This document shows positions 55,459-64,000 of a stretch of 64,000 nt of DNA, piece by piece. The stretch comes from Eggerthellaceae bacterium (GTDB lineage Bacteria; Actinomycetota; Coriobacteriia; Coriobacteriales; Eggerthellaceae), in NCBI GenBank assembly GCA_910575165.1, contig CAJTDS010000010.1, forward strand, positions 47,669-111,668, in the 5' to 3' direction. The notes under the pieces are model-generated. The model had not been told where the DNA came from and searched no databases. It worked only from the letters and a program-made list of their open reading frames with translations. How positions within the stretch are numbered: the stretch's first letter is position 1; each line of letters starts with the position of its first letter. Made by a program: the position numbers and the translations under genes.

Positions 55459-56844
55459 GTGTCCGTTCGGGTCAAAGACATCCTCATCATCGGCCTTGCG
55501 TTCTTCGCGCTGTTCTTCGGAGCCGGCAACCTCATCTTCCCGCCCTACCTGGGCGCCGAAGGCGGAGAGCTGTGGTTCGAGGCCTTCGCGGGGTTCGTGC
55601 TCATAGACGTCGTCATCACCAGCGTGGGGCTGTGGGCCCTCAACCGCGCCGGCGGCAGCTCCGTGGCTCTGGACGCCGTGCTCGACAAGGGGCCGGCGCT
55701 GGCGCTGAACACCCTGGCCATCCTGTGCACCGGCGTGCTCATCGCCGCACCGCGCACCGCCGCCACCACCTACGAGATGTCCGTGCAGCCGTTCTTCGGC
55801 GACAGCGTAGGGCTGCTGCCCGTCTCCATCGTCTTCTTCGCCATCGTGCTGGCCCTCACGTACCGCCAGTCTCGCCTGGTCGACATCGTGGGGCGCTTTC
55901 TCACCCCCGTGCTGGTCGTCTGCATCGTGGTGCTCATCGTGGTCGGGCTGGTCAGCCCGCTGGGCATCCCGACGGCACCTGCAAGCTCCTCGCCCTTGGG
56001 CGACGGCATCGCTGCGGGCTACCAGGCCATGGACATCCTCTGCATCGTCGGGTTCGCCATCGTGATGCAGGACACCGTGCGCACCTTCGGCTACGGAGCC
56101 GGCGCGCTCAGCATGAGGGTTACGGCCCTGGCCTGCATCGTGGCGGCCGTGCTGCTGACCGCGATCTACGGCGGCCTCACCTATCTGGGGGCCACGGTGT
56201 CGGCTGGGTTCGACCCCGCCGTCAGCCAGGCGGAGCTGCTCGTCTCCATCGCCCACAGCCTTATGGGGCAGGCCGGCGTGGCCATCCTGGGCGTCATCGT
56301 GGGCTTCGCCTGCCTGACCACCGCCATCGGCCTCAGCGGGGCGGCGGCCTCCTACTTCGAGCGCATCACCAGCGGGCGCATCGGCTACCGGCGGGCGCTC
56401 GTGGCGATCGTCGTGGTGAACGCCGTGCTGTGCAACCTGGGGCTTTCCGCCATCATCGAGCTGGCCCAGCCCATTCTCGACCTGGTCATCCCCCCGTTCA
56501 TGACCACGGTGGTGCTCATCCTGTTCGTGAACCGTATCCGCTCCATCTGGACCTACCGCGGCGCGGCAGCCGGCGCCACCGTGGCAAGCGCGCTCATGGT
56601 CGCGGAAAGCCTCACCGGACTCCTCCCTGCCGTGGAGGCGCTGCCGCTCTACAGCATCGGGTTCGCCTGGATTCCCTTCGCCGTCCTCGGCGGTGTCGCA
56701 GGCGCCCTGGCTGCGCGCGTCTGCCGGAAGAGCGCCCCCGACGCCAGCCCCGCCCAGCGGGTCGAACGGCTCGTCGCCGAACGCTCACCCTTCGCCGACG
56801 AGCTGACCGCCGGCGCTGACGCCCGCGCTTCCGAACGCCGCTGA
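55459..56844 (+). CDS. brnQ: Branched-chain amino acid cation symporter (LIVCS)
   Basis: 461 residues; GTG at 55459 with GAAAGGAG upstream. Twelve membrane segments. The N-terminal FFALFFGAGNLIFPPYLG is the signature of the BrnQ family, which takes up leucine, isoleucine and valine with sodium or protons. The tail is about 40 polar residues. It is 111 bases after the histidine kinase and may be read from the same transcript. Confidence 0.93.
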   Translation: MSVRVKDILIIGLAFFALFFGAGNLIFPPYLGAEGGELWFEAFAGFVLIDVVITSVGLWALNRAGGSSVALDAVLDKGPALALNTLAILCTGVLIAAPRTAATTYEMSVQPFFGDSVGLLPVSIVFFAIVLALTYRQSRLVDIVGRFLTPVLVVCIVVLIVVGLVSPLGIPTAPASSSPLGDGIAAGYQAMDILCIVGFAIVMQDTVRTFGYGAGALSMRVTALACIVAAVLLTAIYGGLTYLGATVSAGFDPAVSQAELLVSIAHSLMGQAGVAILGVIVGFACLTTAIGLSGAAASYFERITSGRIGYRRALVAIVVVNAVLCNLGLSAIIELAQPILDLVIPPFMTTVVLILFVNRIRSIWTYRGAAAGATVASALMVAESLTGLLPAVEALPLYSIGFAWIPFAVLGGVAGALAARVCRKSAPDASPAQRVERLVAERSPFADELTAGADARASERR

Positions 56845-56851
56845 GCGCAAA

Positions 56852-56904
56852 CGAAAACCGTCCGGACAACGCCCCGCAGAGCGGGAACCACCGTCCGGAC
56901 GGTT
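56852..56904. terminator. Bidirectional terminator between brnQ and glnN
   Basis: Twelve-base arms AACCGTCCGGAC (56856-56867) and GTCCGGACGGTT (56893-56904), with a nested CCCCGC/GCGGG stem. On minus TTTTCGTTTG follows, so it fits glnN termination best. Confidence 0.65.
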
Positions 56905-56943
56905 CGCATTGCACCCGCAGCGCTCCCGAGCGCGCAGGCGTCC

Positions 56944-59034
56944 TTAGCAGTAGAAGAGCATCTCGTTGTAGCTGGGCACCGGCCAGTGCTCGTTGCCTAC
57001 GACCACCTCGATGGCGTCCACCGCCGCGCGCAGGCGCTCCATGACGGGAACGATCTCGTGGGCGTAGAAGTCGGCTTTGGCCTGGGCGTCCTCCAAAGCC
57101 TTCGCCGTCTGGTGCGCATCGTCGAGCACCTGCAGCTCGCGGTCGATCTCGGACACGCCGCCCAGCAGCTTCTGCAGCAGCGCCTGCTGCGCCTCCACGT
57201 TGGCTGCAGGGCAGGCTGCCTTGATGGCGTTGATGTCGGCAGCGATCTGCGATGCGTAGGCGTTGATGGCCGGCAGGTACTGGCGGCGCACCATGCGCTT
57301 CATCGTGCGCACCTCGATGTTGAGCAGCTTGGTGTACTTCTCCAGCTTCACCTCGTAGCGACTGCGGATCTCGGTCTCGGACAGCACGCCGAAGCGCTCG
57401 AACAGCTCGATGGCCTTCGGCGACACGAAGCAGGGCAGGGCCTCGGCCGTGGTGCGGTGGTTCGCAAGGCCGCGGCGGGCAGCCTCTTCGGCCCATTCGT
57501 CGGAATAGCCGTCCCCGTTGAACACGATGCGCTCGTGGGCCTTCAGGGTGTCGCGGATATAGGCGATCGCAGCGGCCTCGAACTCCTCGCCCGACTTGCC
57601 TTCCATAGCGTCGGCGAAATCGGCCAGGCTCTTGGCCATGGCCGTGTTCAGGATGGTGTTGCAGTCCGACAGGTTCACGGAGCTGCCCGGCATGCGGAAC
57701 TCGAACTTGTTGCCAGTGAAGGCGAAGGGGCTCGTACGGTTGCGGTCGGTGTTGTCCTTCAGGAAGTTGGGCAGCGTCTCCACGCCCAGGTCCATGGCCA
57801 CGCGCTCGGCCGAGGTGTAGTCGTGCTCGTCGACGAGCGCGTCCACCACCGCGCCCAGCTCGTCGCCCAAGAAGATCGACACGATGGCCGGGGGCGCCTC
57901 GTTGGCCCCCAGACGGTGGTCGTTGCCGGCACTGGCCACCGACATGCGCAGCAGCTCCTGATAGTCGTCCACCGCCTGGATGACGCCGGTCAGAAACACC
58001 AGGAAGCGCAGGTTGTCCATGGGGTTGCTGCCCGGATCCAGCAAGTTGGTCTTGCCGGCGCTGATAGACCAGTTGTTATGCTTGCCCGAGCCGTTGATGC
58101 CTTCGAAAGGCTTCTCGTGCTGCAGGCACACCAGGCCGAAATGGCTGGCCAGAAGCTTCATCTTTTCCATGGTCAGCAGGTTCTGGTCGATGGCCACGTT
58201 GCTGTTGGCGAAGATGGGGGCAAGCTCGTGCTGGGCCGGGGCCACCTCGTTGTGCTTGGTCTTGGCCGGCGTGCCCAGCTTCCACAGCTCGTCGTCGAGC
58301 TCCTTCATGTACTCGTTCACCGTGGGCCTGATAGCTCCGAAGTAGTGCTCCTCCAGCTCCTGGCCCTTGCAGGGGGCGTAGCCGAAGAGCGTGCGCCCGG
58401 TCATGACCAGGTCGAGCCGGCTGGCGAAGTCCTTCTCGGAAATGAGGAAGTACTCCTGCTCGGCGCCCACCGTGGTCACCACGCGCTGGGGCTCCTCCCC
58501 GAACAGCGCCAGCACGCGGTTGGCCTGCTCCTCGATGGCGTGCATCGACCGCAGAAGCGGCGTCTTCTTGTCCAAGGCCTCGCCGGTGTAGCTACAGAAG
58601 GCCGTGGGAATGCACAGCACCTCGTCTTTGATGAAGGCGTAGCTGGTGGGGTCCCATGCAGTGTAGCCGCGGGCCTCGAAGGTGGCGCGCAGGCCGCCCG
58701 AGGGGAAGCTCGACGCATCGGGCTCGCCCTGGATGAGCTCCTTGCCCGAGAACGCCATGATGGCCCGACCGTCGGAGAGCGGCTCGATGAAGCTGTCGTG
58801 CTTCTCCGAGGTGATGCCCGATAGCGGCTGGAACCAGTGGGTGTAGTGGGTGGCGCCCTTCTCGATGGCCCATTCCTTCATGGCATGAGCGACCACGTTG
58901 GCCACGTCTGGGTCGAGGGGCTGCCCCTCCTTGATGGTCTTCAGCAGGCTCTTGTACGTTGCGGAAGGCAGGCGCTCCTGCATCGTGTGCTCGTTGAATA
59001 CCATGGAACCGTACAGATCGGAAACTCGTGCCAT
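56944..59034 (-). CDS. glnN: Type III glutamine synthetase
   Basis: 696 residues, the long GSIII type of anaerobes. Makes glutamine from glutamate, ammonia and ATP. It has the GS catalytic features: [17 protein letters not shown] ([11 protein letters not shown]), [16 protein letters not shown] with arginines for substrate binding. C-terminal helical region (about 600-696) typical of GSIII. ATG at 59034 with AAGGAG upstream. The gene is alone in its unit. Confidence 0.95.
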   Translation of the reverse strand: MARVSDLYGSMVFNEHTMQERLPSATYKSLLKTIKEGQPLDPDVANVVAHAMKEWAIEKGATHYTHWFQPLSGITSEKHDSFIEPLSDGRAIMAFSGKELIQGEPDASSFPSGGLRATFEARGYTAWDPTSYAFIKDEVLCIPTAFCSYTGEALDKKTPLLRSMHAIEEQANRVLALFGEEPQRVVTTVGAEQEYFLISEKDFASRLDLVMTGRTLFGYAPCKGQELEEHYFGAIRPTVNEYMKELDDELWKLGTPAKTKHNEVAPAQHELAPIFANSNVAIDQNLLTMEKMKLLASHFGLVCLQHEKPFEGINGSGKHNNWSISAGKTNLLDPGSNPMDNLRFLVFLTGVIQAVDDYQELLRMSVASAGNDHRLGANEAPPAIVSIFLGDELGAVVDALVDEHDYTSAERVAMDLGVETLPNFLKDNTDRNRTSPFAFTGNKFEFRMPGSSVNLSDCNTILNTAMAKSLADFADAMEGKSGEEFEAAAIAYIRDTLKAHERIVFNGDGYSDEWAEEAARRGLANHRTTAEALPCFVSPKAIELFERFGVLSETEIRSRYEVKLEKYTKLLNIEVRTMKRMVRRQYLPAINAYASQIAADINAIKAACPAANVEAQQALLQKLLGGVSEIDRELQVLDDAHQTAKALEDAQAKADFYAHEIVPVMERLRAAVDAIEVVVGNEHWPVPSYNEMLFYC

Positions 59035-59257
59035 GCGTTCGCGCTCCTTATCCTTGCCGATTGAGCCGTGCTATCCGTCCGCAGCGGAAAGCCCCGAAAC
59101 CAAGGCGAATCGCGGACGCACGCCGTGCGATCTCGGCACATACGATACCATGACCCGCTCACCGAAAGCTCTCTCACCACGGTTTTCATGGTAAAGGGGC
59201 AATGTTTCGTGCGGTTTTCCAAGGACGAAACGCTTCGTTTCGGCGCCCGCCGGTCCC

Positions 59258-59905
59258 TCAGCGATGAGCGGCCCCGTAGGCGGCGAAGGCACCCATGGCC
59301 ACCACCGGATCGATCACCGGCAGCCCCGTCTCGCGCTGCAGCTCGCCGGCGATGCCGATGGTGGCAAGGCCGGTGCAGCCCAGCGCTATGACGTCGCAGC
59401 CGTCTTCGGCCATCTGCCGGGCCGCGCGAAGGCATGCCGCGCGGCCCGCATCGGTCTGCAAATCCAGCGTCGAGTTCACGCCTTCGGGCCGGTAGTTGCC
59501 CACCAGGCTGTCCCCCAGCTGCTCGCGATAGGCCTTCGGCGGCCAGTCCACGATACCCAGAACGCCCACGCGCTTGCCGGCCTTCATCGCCAACGCCACG
59601 GTGCACTCCCCCGCTCCGGCCACCGGCTTGCCCGGCAGGGCCGCGCGTACCTCGGCCAAGCCCGGGTCGTCGGCGCAGCTGATGAGGATCATGTCCTTGT
59701 CGACGAAGCGGGTGCGGGCCAGCTCCACGATCTTGGGCACCGCGATCTGCCCCAGCTCCTCGCTGTGAATGCCCTCGGGCTGGTCGGGTATGCAGGCGCT
59801 CTCCACGGAAAGCCCGGGGTAGGCCCGTTCGATCAGACGCCCATGACAGCTCAGCGCCTCGGGGTCGTCCAAGGTGATCACCCGTATAAGCCCGATGTCG
59901 AACAT
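59258..59905 (-). CDS. Asp/Glu/hydantoin racemase-family protein
   Basis: 215 residues from the ATG at 59905 with CGGAAGGATGAGG upstream. The two catalytic-type cysteines are Cys77 (ILISCADDPG) and Cys177 (IALGCTGL), in the usual places for cofactor-independent racemases. It is not the glutamate racemase of wall synthesis (MurI), because it lacks that family's specific motifs. The substrate may be aspartate, hydantoin or another amino acid. Confidence 0.82.
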   Translation of the reverse strand: MFDIGLIRVITLDDPEALSCHGRLIERAYPGLSVESACIPDQPEGIHSEELGQIAVPKIVELARTRFVDKDMILISCADDPGLAEVRAALPGKPVAGAGECTVALAMKAGKRVGVLGIVDWPPKAYREQLGDSLVGNYRPEGVNSTLDLQTDAGRAACLRAARQMAEDGCDVIALGCTGLATIGIAGELQRETGLPVIDPVVAMGAFAAYGAAHR

Positions 59906-59934
59906 AGCCTCATCCTTCCGCTTGCATCTTGTAA

Positions 59935-60011
59935 GCCCATCATACCAAAAGAAAAGGCGCCGCCCGAAAGGACGGCGCCTATGCGATCGGCAGCAGTCGG
60001 CAGAAAGCCGA
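59935..60011. repeat. 77-bp direct repeat, copy 1, with terminator
   Basis: Identical to 62667-62743 except one base. It contains a minus-strand terminator: stem AGGCGCCG / CGGCGCCT and TTTTCTTTTGG. This copy follows the stop of the papain-like pseudogene by three bases; the other follows rpsI by eight. Confidence 0.85.
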
Positions 60012-60014
60012 CTG

Positions 60015-61593
60015 TTAAGGATTCAGACAAACCCCAGAAGAATCGAATCTGTAAAGCTTCCCGCCGATGACCCAGCTTCCGTTGGACAGCATCGAACCTT
60101 CTGGACCCGTTCCCGGAGTGTTCGCTGCCGGCCTCAAGTAGTACCAGTCCGACCCATACTTATACCACCCAGTATACATCGCTCCGCCACTGTCGAACGC
60201 GTACCAATACCCGTCGACCGAATGCCAGCCAACCCTTGCAGCGCCGTCGCTTCCAAGGTAATACCAGTATCCGGCAGGTGATTTGTACCAGCCTGTCTCC
60301 ATCACCCCAGACGAATCGAAATAATACCAAGATCCATTTATAAGCACCCATTGTCCACTCGCCATCGCTCCCGCCGAATTGAACCAGTACCAACTTGAGC
60401 CAATCTGCTTCCAACCAGTCCAAAGCGTGCCGTTGAGGTTTGCCCAGCACCACGACGACCCCCCATACGGCCTCTGCCACCCGGTTAGGTGCGTTGAAGC
60501 CATAGTCCAGGTTCTTCCCGCAGGCGTCGCGTACGTACCGCCCGAACATTTTGCATAGTTCACATACGAACCCGAAGCGGGATCCATTCCAACAAGGGAC
60601 ATGTTTCCATACGCGTCAATCGCATATCCTCCTATGACAGCATTCTCGAGCCCCGTAAACAACTCTGGTTGCCCAAATACTGCATAAAAAGGCAGTCCGT
60701 TGTTAATCCATCGCTTAACCTCGTCGTCATAAACGCGACCGGCCCACGCGGTGGCATTAAGCGTTGTTGACGTTCCGGGATACCTATGGAGCCTCAAGCC
60801 GCGCATCACCGCGCTCGCATCGGCGTTTGCTACATTGCCCTCGCCTGCCGCTTTGAAGTGTATCTCGTATTGCGAAAGAGACGACCCTGTCATGTACTGC
60901 GCCATAGAAGCAGCGCAAGCCGCCCAGCTATACATAGCCGACGACTGCTTCACTCCATTCAACCCCAATTGAGGCTTATATGGTGCTCTAGCGACCGGCG
61001 ATTGAGCCGCCGAGCGATTAGCCTGAAGCGTCTGAAGCTCCACAATGCTGGCAGCAGGAATCGGGTTACCCGCCAAACCGTCCGCGGCACATACATCGCG
61101 GGAGATCGAACGACGGGTTCCGTCGACCTGCACGCTAACATCAACCTCGTCGCCAAGCTCGTTCAGGATCAACGCCGCGCCTGGAAGGGCATACAGCTCC
61201 CCCATGCCCTCGTTCAGAGACGTCGTCAGCTTGTACATTGGGAAGCCATCTCCCGAGTCGAACTGGACAACGGTCGCTATGAGACCGCTTGCTCCAACAA
61301 CAGGCCACACAGCCATTCGGTCTACCCGAACCGCAACGCCCCCCCTCGTCAACCAGGCTGACTGGAAGAGGGTCGAGCAGCAGCAGGTCTCCAACGCCGT
61401 CATAATCAACGTCATAGCGTGATGGGAAGTCCACAGTCGACAGCATCGTGCCGATAAGCAGTGATGCTTTTTCCAGCGCATCGTCTTTGTCGATCCACTG
61501 AGGACTAGGCTCGCTCGCAAAAGCCCCGGCAGGAACCCCGAGCGAAAAAGCCAACGCTGAAGCGACGCATAGAGCAGATAAAGATCTCTTCAC
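60015..61593 (-). pseudogene. Papain-like CW-repeat protein, frameshifted and catalytically dead (copy 2)
   Basis: The two halves lie in different frames. The N-terminal half (signal peptide SALCVASALAFSLGVPAGAFA) starts at the GTG at 61593, or 61614, and runs to a G7 tract at 61339-61345. The rest runs from there to 60015. With six Gs the frame is restored and reads VDEGGVAVRVDRMAVWPVV. The core aligns with 31463-32815, but the Cys is Ser (KQSSAMYSWAA), the His is lost (ENAVIGGYAIDAYG) and Asn is Asp (VGMDPASGS). CW repeats remain. It may be phase-variable, a sequencing error, or decayed. Confidence 0.7.
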
Positions 61594-61741
61594 GAAAATC
61601 AACCCGTCTCTCACTGCCTTCTATACCGAGCGCTGATCTCAATGACCGCAATCGACCACCCCCTCTCGAAGCCAAATCAATGTCAAGACCCCAAGCAGAC
61701 CGCGGTTTCCCCAGTGCGCTCAATCGGCAAAGCAAGCTGAA

Positions 61742-62473
61742 TCACGGGAGCGCTTTGTAAATCATCTCTCCAGACAAGTAGTCCGATTCGTGCCTGTACG
61801 ACAAGTCCGTCACCTCAACCCCAAGAAGGTCTGCGTGACGGATGGAACCCAATTCGTCGACCTCAACCAAGCCTTCCAGCAAAACCGAGCCGGATCCATC
61901 TCGCAGCCCTACGGGAATAAGCCACTTGCCAAAATCGACGGAGAGTTTCTCGACCTGACCCCCTGCAACCATCCAGAATCCGTCGCGGTCCCTCACGAGG
62001 GCAATCGACCCGCGGCGCTCGACGAAATCAGCAACGGCATCGGCCCCCTCTTCCGTCACGCCTTTGACCGTCACCGGCCAACCGCCGTCAACGCCTTCCG
62101 CGAGGAAAAAACCCACAAGCTTTTCTCCCGTATAGAGCGGGGCGTAGGACCAGGAGGCCGGCTCAAGGCCGCCATCCGCTGTCACGTCATAGGCCGGAAT
62201 CGCATTTGACACACTCGCATCCACCGGATCGAAAGAAACAAGCAAACCCTCTTTGTCGTCAAGAAGCAGAGTGTAATTACCCCAATCTCGATTGTCGTTC
62301 TTCGCAAGGTAAGAAACGAAATCAAGCTCCCTATCGAAAGCAGCCTGCTTGGAGTCGGCCACGTAATCCTGCGTAGGGGCACCTTGAGAAACGGAGCACC
62401 CTGCAAAAAGAGCGATTGTCGCCGCGACAAGAAAACCGAATACAACCTTTTCCATGAAGCGTGCAGCAGTCAT
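61742..62473 (-). CDS. Lipoprotein partnered with papain-like protein (copy 2)
   Basis: 243 residues from the ATG at 62473 with AGAGAGGGGG upstream; a longer ORF start is not favoured. The signal ends FAGC, a lipobox. A YAPLYTGEKLVGFFLAEG stretch matches WPVYRGDEYVGYLAA of the lipoprotein at 30721 in layout. Similar length and the same partner type. Here it lies before the papain-like gene; in the first locus it lies after. It appears intact although its partner is broken. Confidence 0.68.
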   Translation of the reverse strand: MTAARFMEKVVFGFLVAATIALFAGCSVSQGAPTQDYVADSKQAAFDRELDFVSYLAKNDNRDWGNYTLLLDDKEGLLVSFDPVDASVSNAIPAYDVTADGGLEPASWSYAPLYTGEKLVGFFLAEGVDGGWPVTVKGVTEEGADAVADFVERRGSIALVRDRDGFWMVAGGQVEKLSVDFGKWLIPVGLRDGSGSVLLEGLVEVDELGSIRHADLLGVEVTDLSYRHESDYLSGEMIYKALP

Positions 62474-62666
62474 GAGCGTGCCCCCTCTCTCATATACACA
62501 AACAATATATATACTTTCCATCAAATAGTCAATCTCCATCGTTCGCGCCTCGTATGACAGTGGGCACAAACAGAAGGGGGCGCCCGTCGCAGCGTTTTTC
62601 GCATCGCCGATGGATGCGCTGTGAGAACGAACAGAGACTGCCCAATGCAAAAGAGATACAACGGCC

Positions 62667-62743
62667 GCCCATCATACCAAAAGAAAAGGCGCCGCCTGAA
62701 AGGACGGCGCCTATGCGATCGGCAGCAGTCGGCAGAAAGCCGA
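62667..62743. repeat. 77-bp direct repeat, copy 2, with rpsI terminator
   Basis: See 59935-60011. The stem is at 62687-62712 and the minus-strand T tract at 62678-62686. Together the copies bracket 2.7 kb holding the second papain-like/lipoprotein pair. Confidence 0.85.
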
Positions 62744-62751
62744 ACCGAACC

Positions 62752-63144
62752 TTAGCGCTTGGAGAACTGCGGGCGCTTGCGGGCCTTCTTCAGGCCGTAC
62801 TTCTTGCGCTCGACCATACGGGAGTCGCGGGTCAGGAACCCGGCCTTCTTCAGCTCGGCGCGGTAATCGCCGGCGGAGAGCAGGGCGCGGGAGATGCCGT
62901 GGCGCAGCGCGCCGGCCTGACCGGAGATGCCGCCGCCGTCGATGCGGGCGATGACATCGAAATGATCCTGCGTATCGGTCACCTTGAAGGGGGTCTTCGC
63001 GAAATCGACCAGCGCCTGGCGCCCGAAGTACTGCAGGGCGTCGCGGCCGTTGACGGTAACCTTGCCGGTGCCGGGAACCAGTCGCACGCGAGCGACGGCG
63101 TTCTTGCGGCGGCCGGTGCCGTAGTACAAAGCTTCACCTGCCAT
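62752..63144 (-). CDS. rpsI: 30S ribosomal protein S9
   Basis: 130 residues. [19 protein letters not shown] near the N-terminus and the basic end [17 protein letters not shown] are diagnostic. It follows rplM by 3 bases, the usual L13-S9 operon. Confidence 0.97.
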   Translation of the reverse strand: MAGEALYYGTGRRKNAVARVRLVPGTGKVTVNGRDALQYFGRQALVDFAKTPFKVTDTQDHFDVIARIDGGGISGQAGALRHGISRALLSAGDYRAELKKAGFLTRDSRMVERKKYGLKKARKRPQFSKR

Positions 63145-63147
63145 GGG

Positions 63148-63582
63148 TTAACCCTCCATCTTGATCTCGCGAGGCTGCTGTGCTGCATGGGGATGATCCG
63201 GACCAGCATACACCTTGAGCTTCTTGCCCATGGCGCGGCCCAGCGTGTTCTTCGGCAGCATGCCCTTCACGGCATGCTCGATCACGCGCTCGGGATGCTT
63301 CGCCATAGCCTCTTCGAAGGTCTCAGACTTCAGGCCGCCCGGAAAACCGCTGTGGCGGTAGTAGCGCTTGGCCTTGGCCTTGTTACCCGTGACACGGATC
63401 TTGTCGGCGTTCACGATGACCACGAAGTCACCGGTGTCGACATGAGGCGTGTACTGCGGCTTGTGCTTGCCCTTCAGGATGTGCGCGGCCTTGGCGGCAA
63501 CACGGCCCAGAACCTGGTCCGTGGCGTCGATCAAGACCCACTCGCGCTCGACCTCTTGGGGCTTTGCGTAATACGTCTTCAC
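63148..63582 (-). CDS. rplM: 50S ribosomal protein L13
   Basis: 144 residues from the GTG at 63582 (GGAGGAAGACA upstream), the usual length. [15 protein letters not shown], the RHSGFPGGL motif and [13 protein letters not shown] identify it. First gene of the rplM-rpsI operon. Confidence 0.96.
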   Translation of the reverse strand: MKTYYAKPQEVEREWVLIDATDQVLGRVAAKAAHILKGKHKPQYTPHVDTGDFVVIVNADKIRVTGNKAKAKRYYRHSGFPGGLKSETFEEAMAKHPERVIEHAVKGMLPKNTLGRAMGKKLKVYAGPDHPHAAQQPREIKMEG

Positions 63583-63835
63583 TGTCTTCCTCCACTGTAC
63601 CTTGCGCGCGCCCCGCCCGAAGCACCTTGCCGCGAAACGGCCAGGCAGCAGGACTGCACGCCATTCGTCGTTTTTCAAAAGTGCAGGTCTAGCTGGCCGC
63701 CGGTTTCCTACGCCGGCACGGACTACGCTTCGGGCCTGGACTCCCTTTCTCGTCCGTCGCCATCCACCCTGCGTTTACGGGGCTTTTGAAAGCGAACTTT
63801 TGCAGTTTAGGATACCTGTGTTTTATTCGTCAACG

Positions 63836-63875
63836 AAAAAGCGGGCACCTGCGCACGATTCGCACAAGCGCCCGC
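63836..63875 (-). terminator. Terminator of an upstream minus-strand gene
   Basis: Arms GCGGGC (63841-63846) and GCCCGC (63870-63875), followed on minus by TTTTTCG. It may end a gene beyond the window, or attenuate rplM. Confidence 0.6.
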
Positions 63876-63941
63876 CGAAGCGGCTATACCGTTAATTTTC
63901 ATTGTCAGCCGAACACCTGCCTCTTTTCGACATCTTTTCTC

Positions 63942-63973
63942 ATACTCAGCCGAACGCGTACGGTTGAGTATGG
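63942..63973. repeat. Hairpin with 12-base arms
   Basis: CATACTCAGCCG and CGGTTGAGTATG, one G-U position, around eight bases. Role unknown. Confidence 0.5.
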
Positions 63974-64000
63974 AGGCCGCGGCGATCGTGCGGCGGCCCC

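Larger units (their letters stand above)
63583..64000. other. Upstream region of rplM
   Basis: 418 bases. It contains a minus-strand terminator at 63836-63875 and a hairpin at 63942-63973. The rplM promoter is expected between 63600 and 63830; no single site is convincing. Confidence 0.5.

Overview
The window is high-GC DNA from an anaerobic actinobacterium. It most likely belongs to the Coriobacteriia, family Eggerthellaceae. The indicators are LuxR regulators built on a polytopic membrane domain, Tat-exported FAD reductases paired with multihaem cytochromes, an NrfA nitrite reductase, a type III glutamine synthetase, CimA-type isoleucine synthesis and many secreted proteins with glucan/choline-binding (CW) repeats. 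Genus cannot be fixed from the sequence alone.

Layout. 0-3.2 kb: 3'-truncated NrfA-like cytochrome lipoprotein, a flippase-like membrane protein and a YeiH-type transporter. 3.4-9.6 kb: an accessory block with two CW-repeat proteins, six paralogous tiny membrane proteins (four on minus, two on plus, two of them as duplicated overlapping pairs) and a membrane LuxR regulator. 9.6-13.6 kb: a Tat flavoprotein divergent from a second LuxR. 13.7-18 kb: coaE-mnmA and a large acyltransferase/SGNH protein. 18.1-21.3 kb: a flavoprotein plus NrfH-like cytochrome operon divergent from a TetR. 21.3-24.8 kb: rpsA, a dispersed repeat, a SanA/YdcF protein, and two truncated genes joined head to head. 25-27.1 kb: a DUF559/AbiEi-like protein flanked by two inverted-repeat elements. 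27.5-36.3 kb: leuS, a zinc-finger-like protein, a secreted papain-like protein with its lipoprotein, an M20 peptidase and a rubrerythrin. 36.4-39.5 kb: queF, queC, queE, queD (preQ0/preQ1 synthesis). 39.9-46.5 kb: a phosphoesterase, a Nudix hydrolase, nrfA, a MocR regulator and an NlpC/P60 hydrolase. 46.2-49 kb: ilvE-cimA-yerC. 49.4-55.3 kb: VTC, DUF4956 and a carbohydrate-binding lipoprotein, then a two-component system. 55.4-59.9 kb: brnQ, glnN and an Asp/Glu racemase-like protein. 60-62.5 kb: a second, degenerate papain-like/lipoprotein pair between two copies of a 77-bp terminator repeat. 62.7-63.6 kb: rpsI and rplM.

Themes. Three loci carry the anaerobic respiration pattern of a Tat flavoprotein beside its own regulator; one has collapsed by deletion. 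A TCACC-N7-GGTGA palindrome lies upstream of both intact LuxR genes and upstream of one small-membrane-protein pair, suggesting one regulatory network. The least described material is the small-membrane-protein/CW-repeat block (3.4-9.6 kb) and the papain-like/lipoprotein pair that occurs twice, once intact and once with all catalytic residues lost and a G7-tract frameshift.
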